64,000 bases of DNA, taken from the IMG/VR virus record IMGVR_UViG_3300007512_002515, positions 1-64,000 of that record. One strand, 5' to 3'. Position numbers and translations under genes: made by a program. The notes under the pieces were generated by a model. That model had not been told where the DNA came from. It ran no database searches and worked only from the letters and a program-made list of their open reading frames with translations. Positions 18,500 through 26,789 of this stretch are shown here, piece after piece. Numbering within the stretch: the stretch's first letter is position 1; each line of letters begins with the position of its first letter. The DNA comes from a virus.

Positions 18500-18898
18500 A
18501 TGAACGTTGATAGTCAAAAAAGGATATTCACTAACGGTTGTTTCGATGTTTTACATCGAGGTCATATTGAGCTTTTAAAATATTGTAAAACTTTGGGGTA
18601 TGTGATTGTGGGATTGAATAGTGATAAAAGCGTTAAGAGGCTAAAGGGTGACAATAGGCCATTCTTCTCTCAAGATGATAGAAAATTTATACTAGAGTCT
18701 TGTCGGTTCGTGGATGAGGTACGTATCTTTGAGGATGACACACCGCTCAGAATGATAAAAGCCTTGAGGCCAGATATGATTGTGAAAGGTGCAGATTATA
18801 TGCCCCAAGAAGTGGCTGGTCATGAAATTTGTGAAGTTAGAATATTCCAAATTTTAGATGGATATTCCACAACAAATATTTTGGAAAAAATACAATGA
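18500..18898 (+). CDS. rfaE2: D-beta-D-heptose 1-phosphate adenylyltransferase-like (HldE C-terminal domain)
   Basis: This 132-aa nucleotidyltransferase carries FTNGCFDVLHRGHIELL with the HxGH active-site motif. It also has GLNSDKSVKRLKGDNRP, VKGADYMPQEVAGHE and the end motif GYSTTNILEKIQ. All match the C-terminal half of E. coli HldE (RfaE2), which makes ADP-D-beta-D-heptose from heptose 1-phosphate and ATP. TagD-type glycerol-3-phosphate cytidylyltransferases are related, but the SVKRLKG and KGADY segments favour the heptose enzyme. The kinase half is a separate gene 4.4 kb downstream at 23280. It overlaps the next gene by ATGA. Confidence 0.85.
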   Translation: MNVDSQKRIFTNGCFDVLHRGHIELLKYCKTLGYVIVGLNSDKSVKRLKGDNRPFFSQDDRKFILESCRFVDEVRIFEDDTPLRMIKALRPDMIVKGADYMPQEVAGHEICEVRIFQILDGYSTTNILEKIQ

Positions 18899-19215
18899 TA
18901 TATGTGTTCGATATAGACGGCACCATTTGTGAAAATTCTAATAGCGAATATCAAAATTCTATACCGAAATTAAATCGTATTGAAAGAGTAAATAAGCTTT
19001 ATGATGAAGGACACACAATAATATTTCAAACTGCAAGGGGAATGGGTCGAAGTGGGAACTCCTCAGCGTATGCTTACAAAGCATTTTATGAATTTACTAA
19101 AAACCAACTTGATTCTTGGGGAGTGAAGTATCACTCATTGTTCTTAGGAAAGCCAGCAGGAGACACATACATCGATGATAAGGGAATTAGAGATGAAGAC
19201 TTCTTTACCGATTAA
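18895..19215 (+). CDS. HAD-family phosphatase of capsule/LPS loci
   Basis: A 106-aa HAD fold protein without a cap. The four motifs are present: FDIDGT (nucleophile and acid Asp), IIFQTARG (Thr), the Lys of LGKPAGD, and YIDDKG with paired aspartates. Small HAD proteins of this type accompany nucleotide-sugar genes in capsule and LPS loci. It may dephosphorylate heptose 1,7-bisphosphate, the step GmhB performs, or another sugar phosphate; sequence alone does not decide. It overlaps its upstream neighbour by four bases and the following cupin start lies inside its 3' end. Confidence 0.75.
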   Translation: MIYVFDIDGTICENSNSEYQNSIPKLNRIERVNKLYDEGHTIIFQTARGMGRSGNSSAYAYKAFYEFTKNQLDSWGVKYHSLFLGKPAGDTYIDDKGIRDEDFFTD

Positions 19216-19552
19216 ATTCGTTCCGAAGGGATGGGGATTTGAGAAGTGGATTGTTAATTGCGAAGAGTATTGCGGAAAACTTCTTTATTTTGTGAAGGGT
19301 AAACGCTGTTCATGGCACTATCATAAACTGAAAGATGAGGTGTTCTATGTGCAATCTGGAAAGATTTTGGTAAAATACTCAGAGGAAGATGATATCGAAA
19401 ATGTTGGGGTAATAACACTCGGCCCAGGAGATAACTTCCATGTTTATCGTGGGCTTAGACATCAGATGATCGCTCTTGAAGATACTGAGCTTTTTGAATT
19501 CTCAACGCAACATTTCGATGAGGATAGTCATAGGCTTCAAAAGGGAGACTAA
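19193..19552 (+). CDS. Cupin-fold protein of the glycan cassette
   Basis: I prefer ATG 19193 (119 aa) because AAGGGA at 19180-19185 stands seven bases upstream; the in-frame ATG at 19175 lacks such a site. The start lies inside the preceding HAD gene. The cupin metal ligands are visible in SWHYHKLKDEVFYVQSGK (two His and a Glu) and in the second motif GPGDNFHVYRGLRHQM. The fold is that of type II mannose-6-phosphate isomerase and sugar-epimerase-like cupins. It may act as a sugar isomerase or as a sensor for a sugar phosphate. Substrate is unknown. Confidence 0.72.
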   Translation: MKTSLPIKFVPKGWGFEKWIVNCEEYCGKLLYFVKGKRCSWHYHKLKDEVFYVQSGKILVKYSEEDDIENVGVITLGPGDNFHVYRGLRHQMIALEDTELFEFSTQHFDEDSHRLQKGD

Positions 19553-19555
19553 TAT

Positions 19556-20212
19556 ATGCGCACAAAGAGAGTACTTATAACAGGATCTTCACGAGGTCTT
19601 GGAAAGCATTTAGCGACCCAATTTGAGATGGCTGGATGTGGCGTTTTTAGACACGCAAGGATGGATGATTCAGGATACGATATTACTGGAGACATCACAA
19701 GTGACAATTTTTATGATTTGTTAGAAAGTTTTATCAGAGATAATCACATTAGTATCTTTGTAAATAATGCAGCGATCCATGAGCCGAAAGCATTTTTAGA
19801 GTATAGCGAAAATGATATTCGTATTGTGTTGGTAACAAATCTAGTTTCTCAAATTCTTATGATACAACGAGTGTATAAAGTCTTTAAAGAACGAGGTTCC
19901 GGAATAGTCGTTAACATTAATTCTTTGGCAGGCCGGAATCCATCATCAAATGAAACAATTTATTGTGCAAGCAAATACGGTCTTCGTGGATTTTCCGAAT
20001 CACTCCAGATTGAATCTATTGGTAAGAACATAAAGATTTTAGATTTTTATCCTGGCGCAATGAAAACAGACATGTGCAAAAATAGAGAAAATTATGATAG
20101 CTTAATGGATCCCCATGAGGTGGCTGAAATAATATGCGACACCGTTTTACGTAATGATACCACTATTTTACCCACTGAGACAATTATAAGAAAATTTTTA
20201 TCAAAGGACTAA
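19556..20212 (+). CDS. Short-chain dehydrogenase/reductase (SDR)
   Basis: A classical SDR of 218 aa: cofactor loop TGSSRGLG at the N-terminus, NNAAIHEP, the serine strand VVNINSLAGRNPSS, and the catalytic YCASKYGLRGF (YxxxK). GGGAG lies eight bases before the ATG at 19556. The neighbours on the right are an MDR dehydrogenase, a methyltransferase and a transketolase pair. From memory this SDR-MDR-transketolase grouping recurs in polysaccharide loci, so a redox step on a sugar intermediate is likely. The exact substrate cannot be read. Confidence 0.82.
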   Translation: MRTKRVLITGSSRGLGKHLATQFEMAGCGVFRHARMDDSGYDITGDITSDNFYDLLESFIRDNHISIFVNNAAIHEPKAFLEYSENDIRIVLVTNLVSQILMIQRVYKVFKERGSGIVVNINSLAGRNPSSNETIYCASKYGLRGFSESLQIESIGKNIKILDFYPGAMKTDMCKNRENYDSLMDPHEVAEIICDTVLRNDTTILPTETIIRKFLSKD

Positions 20213-20221
20213 AGCAAGATT

Positions 20222-21232
20222 ATGAAAGCAGCAATTTTAGAAGAAATTAATGGACCACTAGCCATTAAAGAAGTCGAGCTAACCTCGTTAAAGCCGGGGC
20301 AGGTTTTGGTAAAGATCTTAGTTAGTGGGTTATGTGGCGCTCAATTACATGAAATCCGTGGTCATAAAGGTAATGCAAAGTTTCTTCCCCACTTAATGGG
20401 TCATGAGGGCTGTGGAATCGTACAAGAAGTGGGCACCGGAGTCATGACTGTTGCACCTGGGGATAAGGTTGTAATGCATTGGAGACCTGGTACAGGAATG
20501 GAGGCGCCATTTCCAGAATATATTTTGAATGGTAAAAAGATAAGCAGCGGAAAAGTGACAACACTTAGCGAATATTCTATAGTCTCAGAAAACAGGGTGA
20601 CGACAGTTCCGGCAGATACTCCAAATAATCTTTGCGCGCTTCTGGGTTGCGGATTGACAACAGCATTAGGAATTATCGATAATGAAATAGATCTTAAAAT
20701 GGGCGAAAGCGTGATGGTTATTGGCTGTGGTGGTGTAGGGCTGAACTTAATACAAGGCGCAAAAATGAAGAGCGCATTTCCAATCGTAGCAATTGATCAA
20801 TCCGAGTATAAAAGACAAAAAGCTTTAGAGGCAGGAGCTAGCCTCTTTATTAATACTGCAACCGAGGAGTCCCAACCTAACGAGATTGATGTGATAATCG
20901 ACACCACGGGAAATGTCAACGTAATCGCAGATGCGATAGGGCGCCTGTCTAAGAATGGCAGAATGATTTTAGTAGGTCAACCTTCTCCTAACGAAGAATT
21001 GACGATCCCTAATGGTATCACATTATTCGGTGGTTCTGGAAAGTCTATAAAAGCGAGTCAGGGTGGAAGGACCGAGCCAGCTATGGACATCCCGCGATAT
21101 ATCAAGATGTATCGAGCTGGAATTTTAGACATTGATAAAATTGTAACCCATACGTTTTCACTTGAAGACGTGAATGAAGCGTTTGACTTGTTAAAGACAG
21201 GCACCGCTGGTAGAATAATGGTAAAGATGTGA
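20222..21232 (+). CDS. Zinc-dependent alcohol dehydrogenase-like protein (MDR family)
   Basis: A 336-aa MDR enzyme. The catalytic zinc ligands appear as GLCGAQLHEIRG (Cys), LMGHEGCGIV (His-Glu) and LLGCGLTTALG (third Cys), and the Rossmann loop is VIGCGGVGLNL. The lobe that usually holds four cysteines for structural zinc is replaced by MHWRPGTGMEAPFPEY, with no Cys quartet. Such enzymes sit beside transketolase-like pairs in surface glycan loci. Ribulose-5-phosphate reductase (TarJ) is a related MDR and an alternative function. It ends in ATGTGA, sharing bases with the next gene's GTG start. Confidence 0.8.
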   Translation: MKAAILEEINGPLAIKEVELTSLKPGQVLVKILVSGLCGAQLHEIRGHKGNAKFLPHLMGHEGCGIVQEVGTGVMTVAPGDKVVMHWRPGTGMEAPFPEYILNGKKISSGKVTTLSEYSIVSENRVTTVPADTPNNLCALLGCGLTTALGIIDNEIDLKMGESVMVIGCGGVGLNLIQGAKMKSAFPIVAIDQSEYKRQKALEAGASLFINTATEESQPNEIDVIIDTTGNVNVIADAIGRLSKNGRMILVGQPSPNEELTIPNGITLFGGSGKSIKASQGGRTEPAMDIPRYIKMYRAGILDIDKIVTHTFSLEDVNEAFDLLKTGTAGRIMVKM

Positions 21233-22065
21233 AGAAGACTATCTATCAATTCTTAAAAGAAATTCAAGTCTATGATTGCGAATTCCAGAAGGTCAGAATA
21301 GGTAATGAGTCAGATGGAGGCTATGTTGCGCTACATGAAGTGTGTGATAAAACCCGAACGCTTTATTCTTTTGGTGTCGAAGATAACATCACTTTTGAAC
21401 AAGACTTCGTCCGGCGATATCCCCAGGCGCTCGTAAAACTATTTGATCATACAGTGGATGGATTGCCGTCTAATCATCCCAATTTTGCTTTTGTAAAGAA
21501 AGGTATCGCCGCCACCCCCTCCAAAAACTTCGTTGCACTTTCTAGCATATTAGACGAAGAATGTACAGGTATAACTTTAAAGATGGATATTGAGTGGGAT
21601 GAATGGAGTGTTTTGGGTTCGTTAAGTTCTGATCAGCTAAAAAAAATAGACCAAATGCTGGTCGAATTTCACTTAGTCACTGTAGATGTTGATAACAAAT
21701 TTATAGCAAATACAGACCCTGAATATAGGCTAACGCCTTATTTCGATTCATTTTATAGAGCGACTTATGACAAAGTTAATGATGCTCTTTTTATGACATA
21801 CCTTAATACAATGAAGAAAATTAATGAATGGTTTTACGCTTTTCATATTCATCCCAATAATTCGCTAAAGAAGGTTAAGACCGGTGGATATAGTTTTCCA
21901 CCACTTTTAGAAATAAGCTTTGTAAGAAAAGACTTGGTAAAAAATATTAGGGCTACTACGTGTAATTTTCCTATTTCTGGTTTAGATTTTCCAAATAAGC
22001 CCTACAAGAAGGAAATTAAGAATTATTATCCACTAGCTCAAGAGGAAAAAGGAGAAAAATGCTGA
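21229..22065 (+). CDS. Methyltransferase-like protein (Methyltransf_22/FkbM type)
   Basis: The 278-aa protein starts at GTG 21229, overlapping the dehydrogenase stop by four bases. The N-terminal segment VRIGNESDGGYVALHE followed by TLYSFGVEDNITFEQDF and KLFDHTVDG matches the METTL24-like (Methyltransf_22) group, where the acidic residue of the FDHT strand binds SAM. LKMDIEWDEWSVL gives a further acidic strand. It may methylate a sugar. The ending EEKGEKC overlaps the transketolase start by seven bases. Catalysis has not been shown for this branch. Confidence 0.62.
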   Translation: MKKTIYQFLKEIQVYDCEFQKVRIGNESDGGYVALHEVCDKTRTLYSFGVEDNITFEQDFVRRYPQALVKLFDHTVDGLPSNHPNFAFVKKGIAATPSKNFVALSSILDEECTGITLKMDIEWDEWSVLGSLSSDQLKKIDQMLVEFHLVTVDVDNKFIANTDPEYRLTPYFDSFYRATYDKVNDALFMTYLNTMKKINEWFYAFHIHPNNSLKKVKTGGYSFPPLLEISFVRKDLVKNIRATTCNFPISGLDFPNKPYKKEIKNYYPLAQEEKGEKC

Positions 22066-22796
22066 ATAACAGGTCAAAACAAATCAGGAGGGACACCATT
22101 ACTTTATCAAAGGCCAATGGTGGTTATCATTATGGGGGTTGCTTTTCAGCAGTAGAGTTACTCGTTTCCTTGTACGATCATATCTTAACCGATGATGATA
22201 GATTTATATTAAGTAAGGGTCATGGCTGCTGGCCATATTACGTTTTGCTTAGGGAGCGTGGGTATGACCCTAGACCTACCGGCCATCCAGAACGTGATGT
22301 GCATAATGGAATTCACTGGACAACAGGTAGCGAAGGACACGGATTTCCAGCTGCCATTGGAATGGCAATAGCAAAGAAAATGTTAAAAAAGTCTGGAAAG
22401 ATTTACGTTATTATTGGTGATGGAGAATGCCAGGAGGGCACAACTTGGGAATCTCTTTTACTGGCTGCACATCACAAGCTTGATAATCTAGTTATTATCG
22501 CTGACTGGAATGGTATTCAGGGCTCAGGGTATACAAAAGATATTTTACCCATCCCAAACTTCGACCAGATTGCTGAGGCAATCGGGTGGTCAACGTCAGT
22601 CATCGATGGGCATTCATATGAAGAAATTTTAGGTGCCCTGGCTATCTATAAAAAAGAAACGCCACGTCTTATTATTGCAAATACGATAAAGGGTAAGGGG
22701 GTGAGCTATATGGAAAATCAGCCTTGCTGGCATGCTCAATGGCCGCCACCAGACAAAGAAGAACAAGCGCTTAAAGAGCTGGAGGATTCAGAGTAA
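22059..22796 (+). CDS. Transketolase N-terminal-like subunit (ThDP-binding domain)
   Basis: A 245-aa protein equal to the pyrophosphate-binding first domain of transketolase. RFILSKGHGCWPYYVLL carries the SKGH signature, HPERDVHNGIHWTTGSEGHG resembles the substrate and ThDP loop, and the ThDP-Mg motif GDGECQEGTTWE ends at DWN. This is the usual size for the alpha half of split transketolases in polysaccharide clusters. Partnership with the next gene is supported by one-base stop-start overlap. The pair could transfer a two-carbon ketol unit between sugar phosphates, for instance to make sedoheptulose 7-phosphate, or could build a modified sugar. Confidence 0.88.
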   Translation: MLNNRSKQIRRDTITLSKANGGYHYGGCFSAVELLVSLYDHILTDDDRFILSKGHGCWPYYVLLRERGYDPRPTGHPERDVHNGIHWTTGSEGHGFPAAIGMAIAKKMLKKSGKIYVIIGDGECQEGTTWESLLLAAHHKLDNLVIIADWNGIQGSGYTKDILPIPNFDQIAEAIGWSTSVIDGHSYEEILGALAIYKKETPRLIIANTIKGKGVSYMENQPCWHAQWPPPDKEEQALKELEDSE

Positions 22797-23278
22797 TGAG
22801 ACGTGCATTTGGAAAGACGATTGTTAGGATCGCTGAAAAAGATGACAGAGTTATTTTAATATCTGGTGATGTTGAACAATGCATGGAGGAATTTCAAGAG
22901 CGCTGGCCTGAAAGGTATATTAATGCCGGGTTATGCGAGCAATCGATGATCAGTATGGCAGCGGGGATGGCAGCAGAGGGATTGAGACCAATCGTTTATT
23001 CAATCACACCATTTTTGATTGAGCGCCCATTTGAGCAGATCAAAATTGATATCGATGAGCAGAAATTACCTGTTATGCTTGTAGGACAAGCTGATTACCC
23101 CACCCATGGTCCAACACATCGTCCACTAAACGCTGAAGGTCTAATCGCCTTATTTAAGAATACGACTGGATACTTCCCCAAGTCTCAGCAAGAGACAGAA
23201 AAAGCAATGATTGATGCTTATTTGATGGGTGAACCAGCGATTATCTGTCTTAAGCGCGACGGTTTACCGTTTTTCTAA
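22796..23278 (+). CDS. Transketolase C-terminal-like subunit, pyrimidine-binding domain only
   Basis: A 160-aa protein matching only the second (Pyr) transketolase domain: VILISGDVEQC, a YINAGLCEQSM motif holding the Glu that activates ThDP, MAAGMAAEGLRPIVYS, and GQADYPTHGPTH in the substrate loop. The usual third, C-terminal domain of about 130 residues is absent, since the frame closes directly after the domain at TAA 23276-23278. That domain is not catalytic in transketolases, so activity may remain. GGAGG at 22781-22785 precedes the ATG, which shares a base with the previous stop. Confidence 0.83.
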   Translation: MRRAFGKTIVRIAEKDDRVILISGDVEQCMEEFQERWPERYINAGLCEQSMISMAAGMAAEGLRPIVYSITPFLIERPFEQIKIDIDEQKLPVMLVGQADYPTHGPTHRPLNAEGLIALFKNTTGYFPKSQQETEKAMIDAYLMGEPAIICLKRDGLPFF

Positions 23279-23279
23279 G

Positions 23280-24011
23280 ATGAAAGAGGTTTTAGTTATA
23301 GGTGATAGCTGCAAAGATGTATTTGTGTATTGCAGCGCAAATAGGCTGTGCCCTGATGTTCCTGTTCCTGTTTTAAATGAGAAATATCGTACATCGAATC
23401 CTGGGATGGCTGCGAATGTGCATAGAAACATTCTGGCTTTAGGTGTTGAGTGCGATTTGCTCACCAATCAGAATTGGGAAGATTTTTCTAAAATCAGGTA
23501 TGTTCATGATGAAAGTAATCATATGTTTTTTCGAGCCGACTCTTTACCCCGCATAAAACCATTCGATACAAGTAAGATTTGCTATGATTACCATTTGATA
23601 ATTGTATCAGATTATGATAAGGGATTTTTATCTAAATCTGATATAAGGACAATTTGTTCCCATCACGATAACGTATTTATTGATTCAAAAAAAATTCTGG
23701 GGTCTTGGGCGCATGATGCAAGATACATCAAGATTAATCACACTGAGTATCACCGCTCAAAGGACCATATTGATAAATTTTTAGTTGATAAGATTATTCG
23801 AACAGAGGGTCCGCGGGGATGTGTGTACCAAGATGAAATATACCCTGTTAAAAAAGCTGAAATTAAAGACGTTTCTGGCGCTGGAGACAGTTTTCTAGCG
23901 TCGTTGGTTGTGAAGTATTTAGAGAATAGTGACATAATAGAAAGCATTAAATTTGCAAACAAGTGTGCTTCTGAGGTTGTTACAAGAAGAGGAATTTCAA
24001 TAATCCAGTGA
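23280..24011 (+). CDS. rfaE1: D-glycero-beta-D-manno-heptose 7-phosphate kinase-like (HldE N-terminal, PfkB family)
   Basis: ATG 23280 follows the previous stop after one base and gives 243 aa, shorter than the roughly 318-aa kinase half of HldE. PfkB features follow that enzyme closely: CPDVPVPVL and NPGMAANVHRNILALG near the N-terminus, VSDYDKGFL, FIDSKK, and DVSGAGDSFLA with the catalytic Asp. HldE-type kinases phosphorylate D-glycero-D-manno-heptose 7-phosphate at C1. The gene is followed by an HldD-like epimerase (GTGA overlap), and the cognate adenylyltransferase homologue is at 18500. Substrate is inferred from homology. Confidence 0.82.
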   Translation: MKEVLVIGDSCKDVFVYCSANRLCPDVPVPVLNEKYRTSNPGMAANVHRNILALGVECDLLTNQNWEDFSKIRYVHDESNHMFFRADSLPRIKPFDTSKICYDYHLIIVSDYDKGFLSKSDIRTICSHHDNVFIDSKKILGSWAHDARYIKINHTEYHRSKDHIDKFLVDKIIRTEGPRGCVYQDEIYPVKKAEIKDVSGAGDSFLASLVVKYLENSDIIESIKFANKCASEVVTRRGISIIQ

Positions 24012-24817
24012 AAATATTAGTAACAGGTGCAAATGGATTTATAGGCAAAAACATGGTAGCTGCTTTGTGTCAGCATGAAGTAGTATGTCTGGATGATGAT
24101 CATTTGGATAATACCCAATGGAAGAATCTCTGGTCAACACTTTTAAAAGATAACACTTTAGACGCAGTCTTTCATATCGGCGCATGCTCAGACACATTAG
24201 AGCAGAATGTCAATTTTATGATGCAACGTAATTATGAGACGACAAAGTTTCTTGTTGATTGGTGTGTTGAAAACAATATACCCATGATTTATTCTTCTTC
24301 TGCTGCAAACTACGGCGCAAATAATGATCATCCATCCAATTTGTACGGATGGAGTAAGTACGTAGCAGAAGACTATGTTGTGAGTAATTCAGGTATAGCA
24401 TTACGATATTTCAACGTGTATGGCCCCGGCGAAGAGCGTAAGGGTAGGATGGCGTCTGTAGCTTATCAAATGTGTACAAGAGATCAAAGCAATCTTGAGT
24501 GTAAGTTATTTCCAGACTCTCCGCGGAGAGACTTTGTATACGTAAAAGATGTCGTCTCTGCGAATATTCATGCTTATGAAAATTATGAAGCGCTTCAAGG
24601 TAAATATTATGATGTAGGAAGTGGCCAAGCAAGGGCCTTTGAAGAAGTTCTTGACTTGCTGGAGATCAAGTATTCTTATCATTCTTCTGATGCGATCCCA
24701 GAAGGTTATCAGTTTTTTACTCGTAGCAATAAAGAGAGGTGGTTACCGGGGTGGGAGCCAAGATATCAGCTTGAGGAAGGGATATCAGATTATCGAAAAG
24801 TTTTGGAGACTAGATGA
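24008..24817 (+). CDS. hldD: ADP-L-glycero-D-manno-heptose 6-epimerase-like (HldD/RfaD)
   Basis: The 269-aa SDR-extended protein begins at GTG 24008, overlapping the kinase stop by four bases. Markers shared with HldD are the NAD loop TGANGFIGKN, FHIGACSDT, SSSAANYG, YGWSKYVAEDY (YxxxK), and above all RYFNVYGPGEERKGRMASVAY followed by RRDFVYVKDV. The family member is about 40 residues shorter than E. coli HldD (310 aa). It would convert ADP-D,D-heptose to ADP-L,D-heptose. Together with the split kinase and adenylyltransferase it gives three of the steps of the pathway. Confidence 0.85.
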   Translation: MKILVTGANGFIGKNMVAALCQHEVVCLDDDHLDNTQWKNLWSTLLKDNTLDAVFHIGACSDTLEQNVNFMMQRNYETTKFLVDWCVENNIPMIYSSSAANYGANNDHPSNLYGWSKYVAEDYVVSNSGIALRYFNVYGPGEERKGRMASVAYQMCTRDQSNLECKLFPDSPRRDFVYVKDVVSANIHAYENYEALQGKYYDVGSGQARAFEEVLDLLEIKYSYHSSDAIPEGYQFFTRSNKERWLPGWEPRYQLEEGISDYRKVLETR

Positions 24818-25746
24818 AAATCCTCGTCACAGGCGGAACCGGAATGGTTGGGTCTGCTTTTAGAAATCTAAAAACCGACCATGAATTGGTTCTATATGGG
24901 TCAGAACAATACGACTTGAGAGACGATCAGCAGGTTGATGATATGTTTTATCGCAATCAAGTTGATGCAGTTATTCATTTGGCTGCAAAAGTAGGTGGTG
25001 TGAAGGGGAATATGGATTTCATGGCAGACTTCTATTCTGATAACATTAAGATAAACACCAATGTTCTAGATTCAGCACACAGTCATGGGGTCAAAAAAGT
25101 TGTTTCATTGTTATCAACATGCGTTTATCCAGACGCCGTTTCATACCCCTTGACAGAAGAACAAGTGCACCAGGGCGAACCGCATTACAGTAATTTCGGC
25201 TATGCGTACGCAAAAAGGATGCTAGACGTACACTCCAGGGCTCTTCGTAAACAATATGGGTGTAACTTCATCTGTGCTATACCAAATAATCTATATGGCC
25301 CTCATGATAATTTTGATTTAGAGAACGGTCATGTAATTCCCGCAATAATCAGGAAAGTGTGGGAAGCAAAGCTTACTAAGACAGCCCCAGTGTTTTGGGG
25401 AGACGGATCCCCGCTACGTGAATTTACGTACGCACCCGATGTTGCCAGGATCTTACTTTACCTTTTAGAAAAGTATGATAGCTCGGTGCCCATTAATATT
25501 GGGATGACGAATGAGCAGAGTATAAGCAGTATAGTAGATCTAGTGTGTAAAGAGCTAGATGTTAGCACCTCCATTATTTGGGATCGATCAAAGCCCGCTG
25601 GACAATTTAGGAAACCAAGCTCAAACAAGAACCTATTGAAGCTTGGATGGGAAGAAAGCGAGTATACTTCGTTGGAGTCTGGAATAAAGCAAATGTGTGA
25701 ATGGTTCTCTACAAATTATCCCAATATAAGAGGTATGAATAAATGA
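24814..25746 (+). CDS. fcl: GDP-L-fucose synthase
   Basis: A 310-aa SDR-extended epimerase/reductase. The NADP loop is [11 protein letters not shown], followed by [20 protein letters not shown] and the catalytic YAYAKRMLD (YxxxK), then [19 protein letters not shown], which is diagnostic for GDP-4-keto-6-deoxymannose epimerase/reductase. It starts with an ATGA overlap and its 3' end overlaps the dehydratase gene. It would complete GDP-L-fucose from the product of the Gmd at 25743. The order fcl before gmd is the reverse of the order in enteric loci. Confidence 0.9.
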   Translation: MKILVTGGTGMVGSAFRNLKTDHELVLYGSEQYDLRDDQQVDDMFYRNQVDAVIHLAAKVGGVKGNMDFMADFYSDNIKINTNVLDSAHSHGVKKVVSLLSTCVYPDAVSYPLTEEQVHQGEPHYSNFGYAYAKRMLDVHSRALRKQYGCNFICAIPNNLYGPHDNFDLENGHVIPAIIRKVWEAKLTKTAPVFWGDGSPLREFTYAPDVARILLYLLEKYDSSVPINIGMTNEQSISSIVDLVCKELDVSTSIIWDRSKPAGQFRKPSSNKNLLKLGWEESEYTSLESGIKQMCEWFSTNYPNIRGMNK

Positions 25747-26789
25747 AAACAGCAATGATAACAGGCGTAACTGGCCAAGATGGGTCGTATCTCGCAGAGC
25801 TTTTGTTAAGCAAAGGATATAGGGTCATTGGTCTAAAAAGACGGACAAGCTTAATAACAACCGACCGTGTAAATGCGATTTATAATAATCCCAATTTTGA
25901 ACTACGCTATTATTCTCTTCACGATCCTTCAACCCTATATCGCCTATTAGAAGAATATGAGCCAACTGAATTTTATAATCTTGCTGCTCAATCTCATGTG
26001 CGGGTTTCTTTCGACGTACCAATCGAGACCGTGGATACAATCGCAATGGGTACCCTTCGTGTTCTAGAAGCTATTAGACATGTCAATAAAGACATAAGAA
26101 TATACCAGGCTTCCTCTTCAGAGATGTTCGGTGATAACCCTCAAGCTCCACAGGATGAGAAAACTATTTTAATGCCGGCGTCCCCATACGCTTGTGCTAA
26201 AGTTTTTGCGCATAATCTGTGCAGAAACTATCGTGAATCCTATGATATGCATATTTCATGTGGAATATTGTTTAATCATGAATCCCCAAGAAGAGGTGAG
26301 ACGTTCGTAACACGTAAAATTACTAGGGCCGCTGCGCGTATAAAAATGGGGCTTCAAGAAAAGCTATATCTTGGTAACCTTGAAGCAAAGAGAGACTGGG
26401 GTTTCGCTGGAGACTTCGTAGAAGCTATGTGGCTCATGATGCAACAAGACCAACCAGACGATTATGTTATAGCTACTGGAGAAACACACTCAGTACAAGA
26501 ATGGCTAGACTGTGTTTTCTGTGTAGCGTCTCTACCACAAGCCGGGAACGTTGAAATCGATCAAAGGCTTTTTCGACCTCATGAGGTACCATTGCTGTTG
26601 GGTGACCCATCAAAGGCGTTGAAGGAACTTGGGTGGAAACCAACAATAAGATTCAATGAATTAGCTAAAATGATGTATAATGCAGATAAGATTTTCGCAG
26701 AGGGTGAGCTTCGATTGCTCGGCCGAGATTTAAAGATTGAAGCGCTTATTGATGGTCGAAAAATGCCCTATCAATCTTCAAAGAAATAG
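25743..26789 (+). CDS. gmd: GDP-mannose 4,6-dehydratase
   Basis: A 348-aa protein with the Gmd signatures [48 protein letters not shown] (catalytic Thr replaced by Ser here, with Glu), [12 protein letters not shown] (YxxxK) and [17 protein letters not shown]. It dehydrates GDP-D-mannose to the 4-keto-6-deoxy sugar in the cytosol. The protein matches the usual length of the family. Its last segment ([19 protein letters not shown]) is also typical. It ends the continuous cassette; the host must supply GDP-mannose since no ManC or ManB gene is present here. Confidence 0.92.
   Translation: MKTAMITGVTGQDGSYLAELLLSKGYRVIGLKRRTSLITTDRVNAIYNNPNFELRYYSLHDPSTLYRLLEEYEPTEFYNLAAQSHVRVSFDVPIETVDTIAMGTLRVLEAIRHVNKDIRIYQASSSEMFGDNPQAPQDEKTILMPASPYACAKVFAHNLCRNYRESYDMHISCGILFNHESPRRGETFVTRKITRAAARIKMGLQEKLYLGNLEAKRDWGFAGDFVEAMWLMMQQDQPDDYVIATGETHSVQEWLDCVFCVASLPQAGNVEIDQRLFRPHEVPLLLGDPSKALKELGWKPTIRFNELAKMMYNADKIFAEGELRLLGRDLKIEALIDGRKMPYQSSKK

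Noticed and set aside
18500-18898. TagD glycerol-3-phosphate cytidylyltransferase
   Set aside because: Length and HxGH fit both families, but SVKRLKG, KGADY and the STTNI ending fit HldE better, and HldE kinase and HldD homologues are nearby.
21229-22065. Possible GmhA (sedoheptulose 7-phosphate isomerase)
   Set aside because: No SIS-domain phosphosugar motif is present; the sequence fits a Methyltransf_22-like protein instead.
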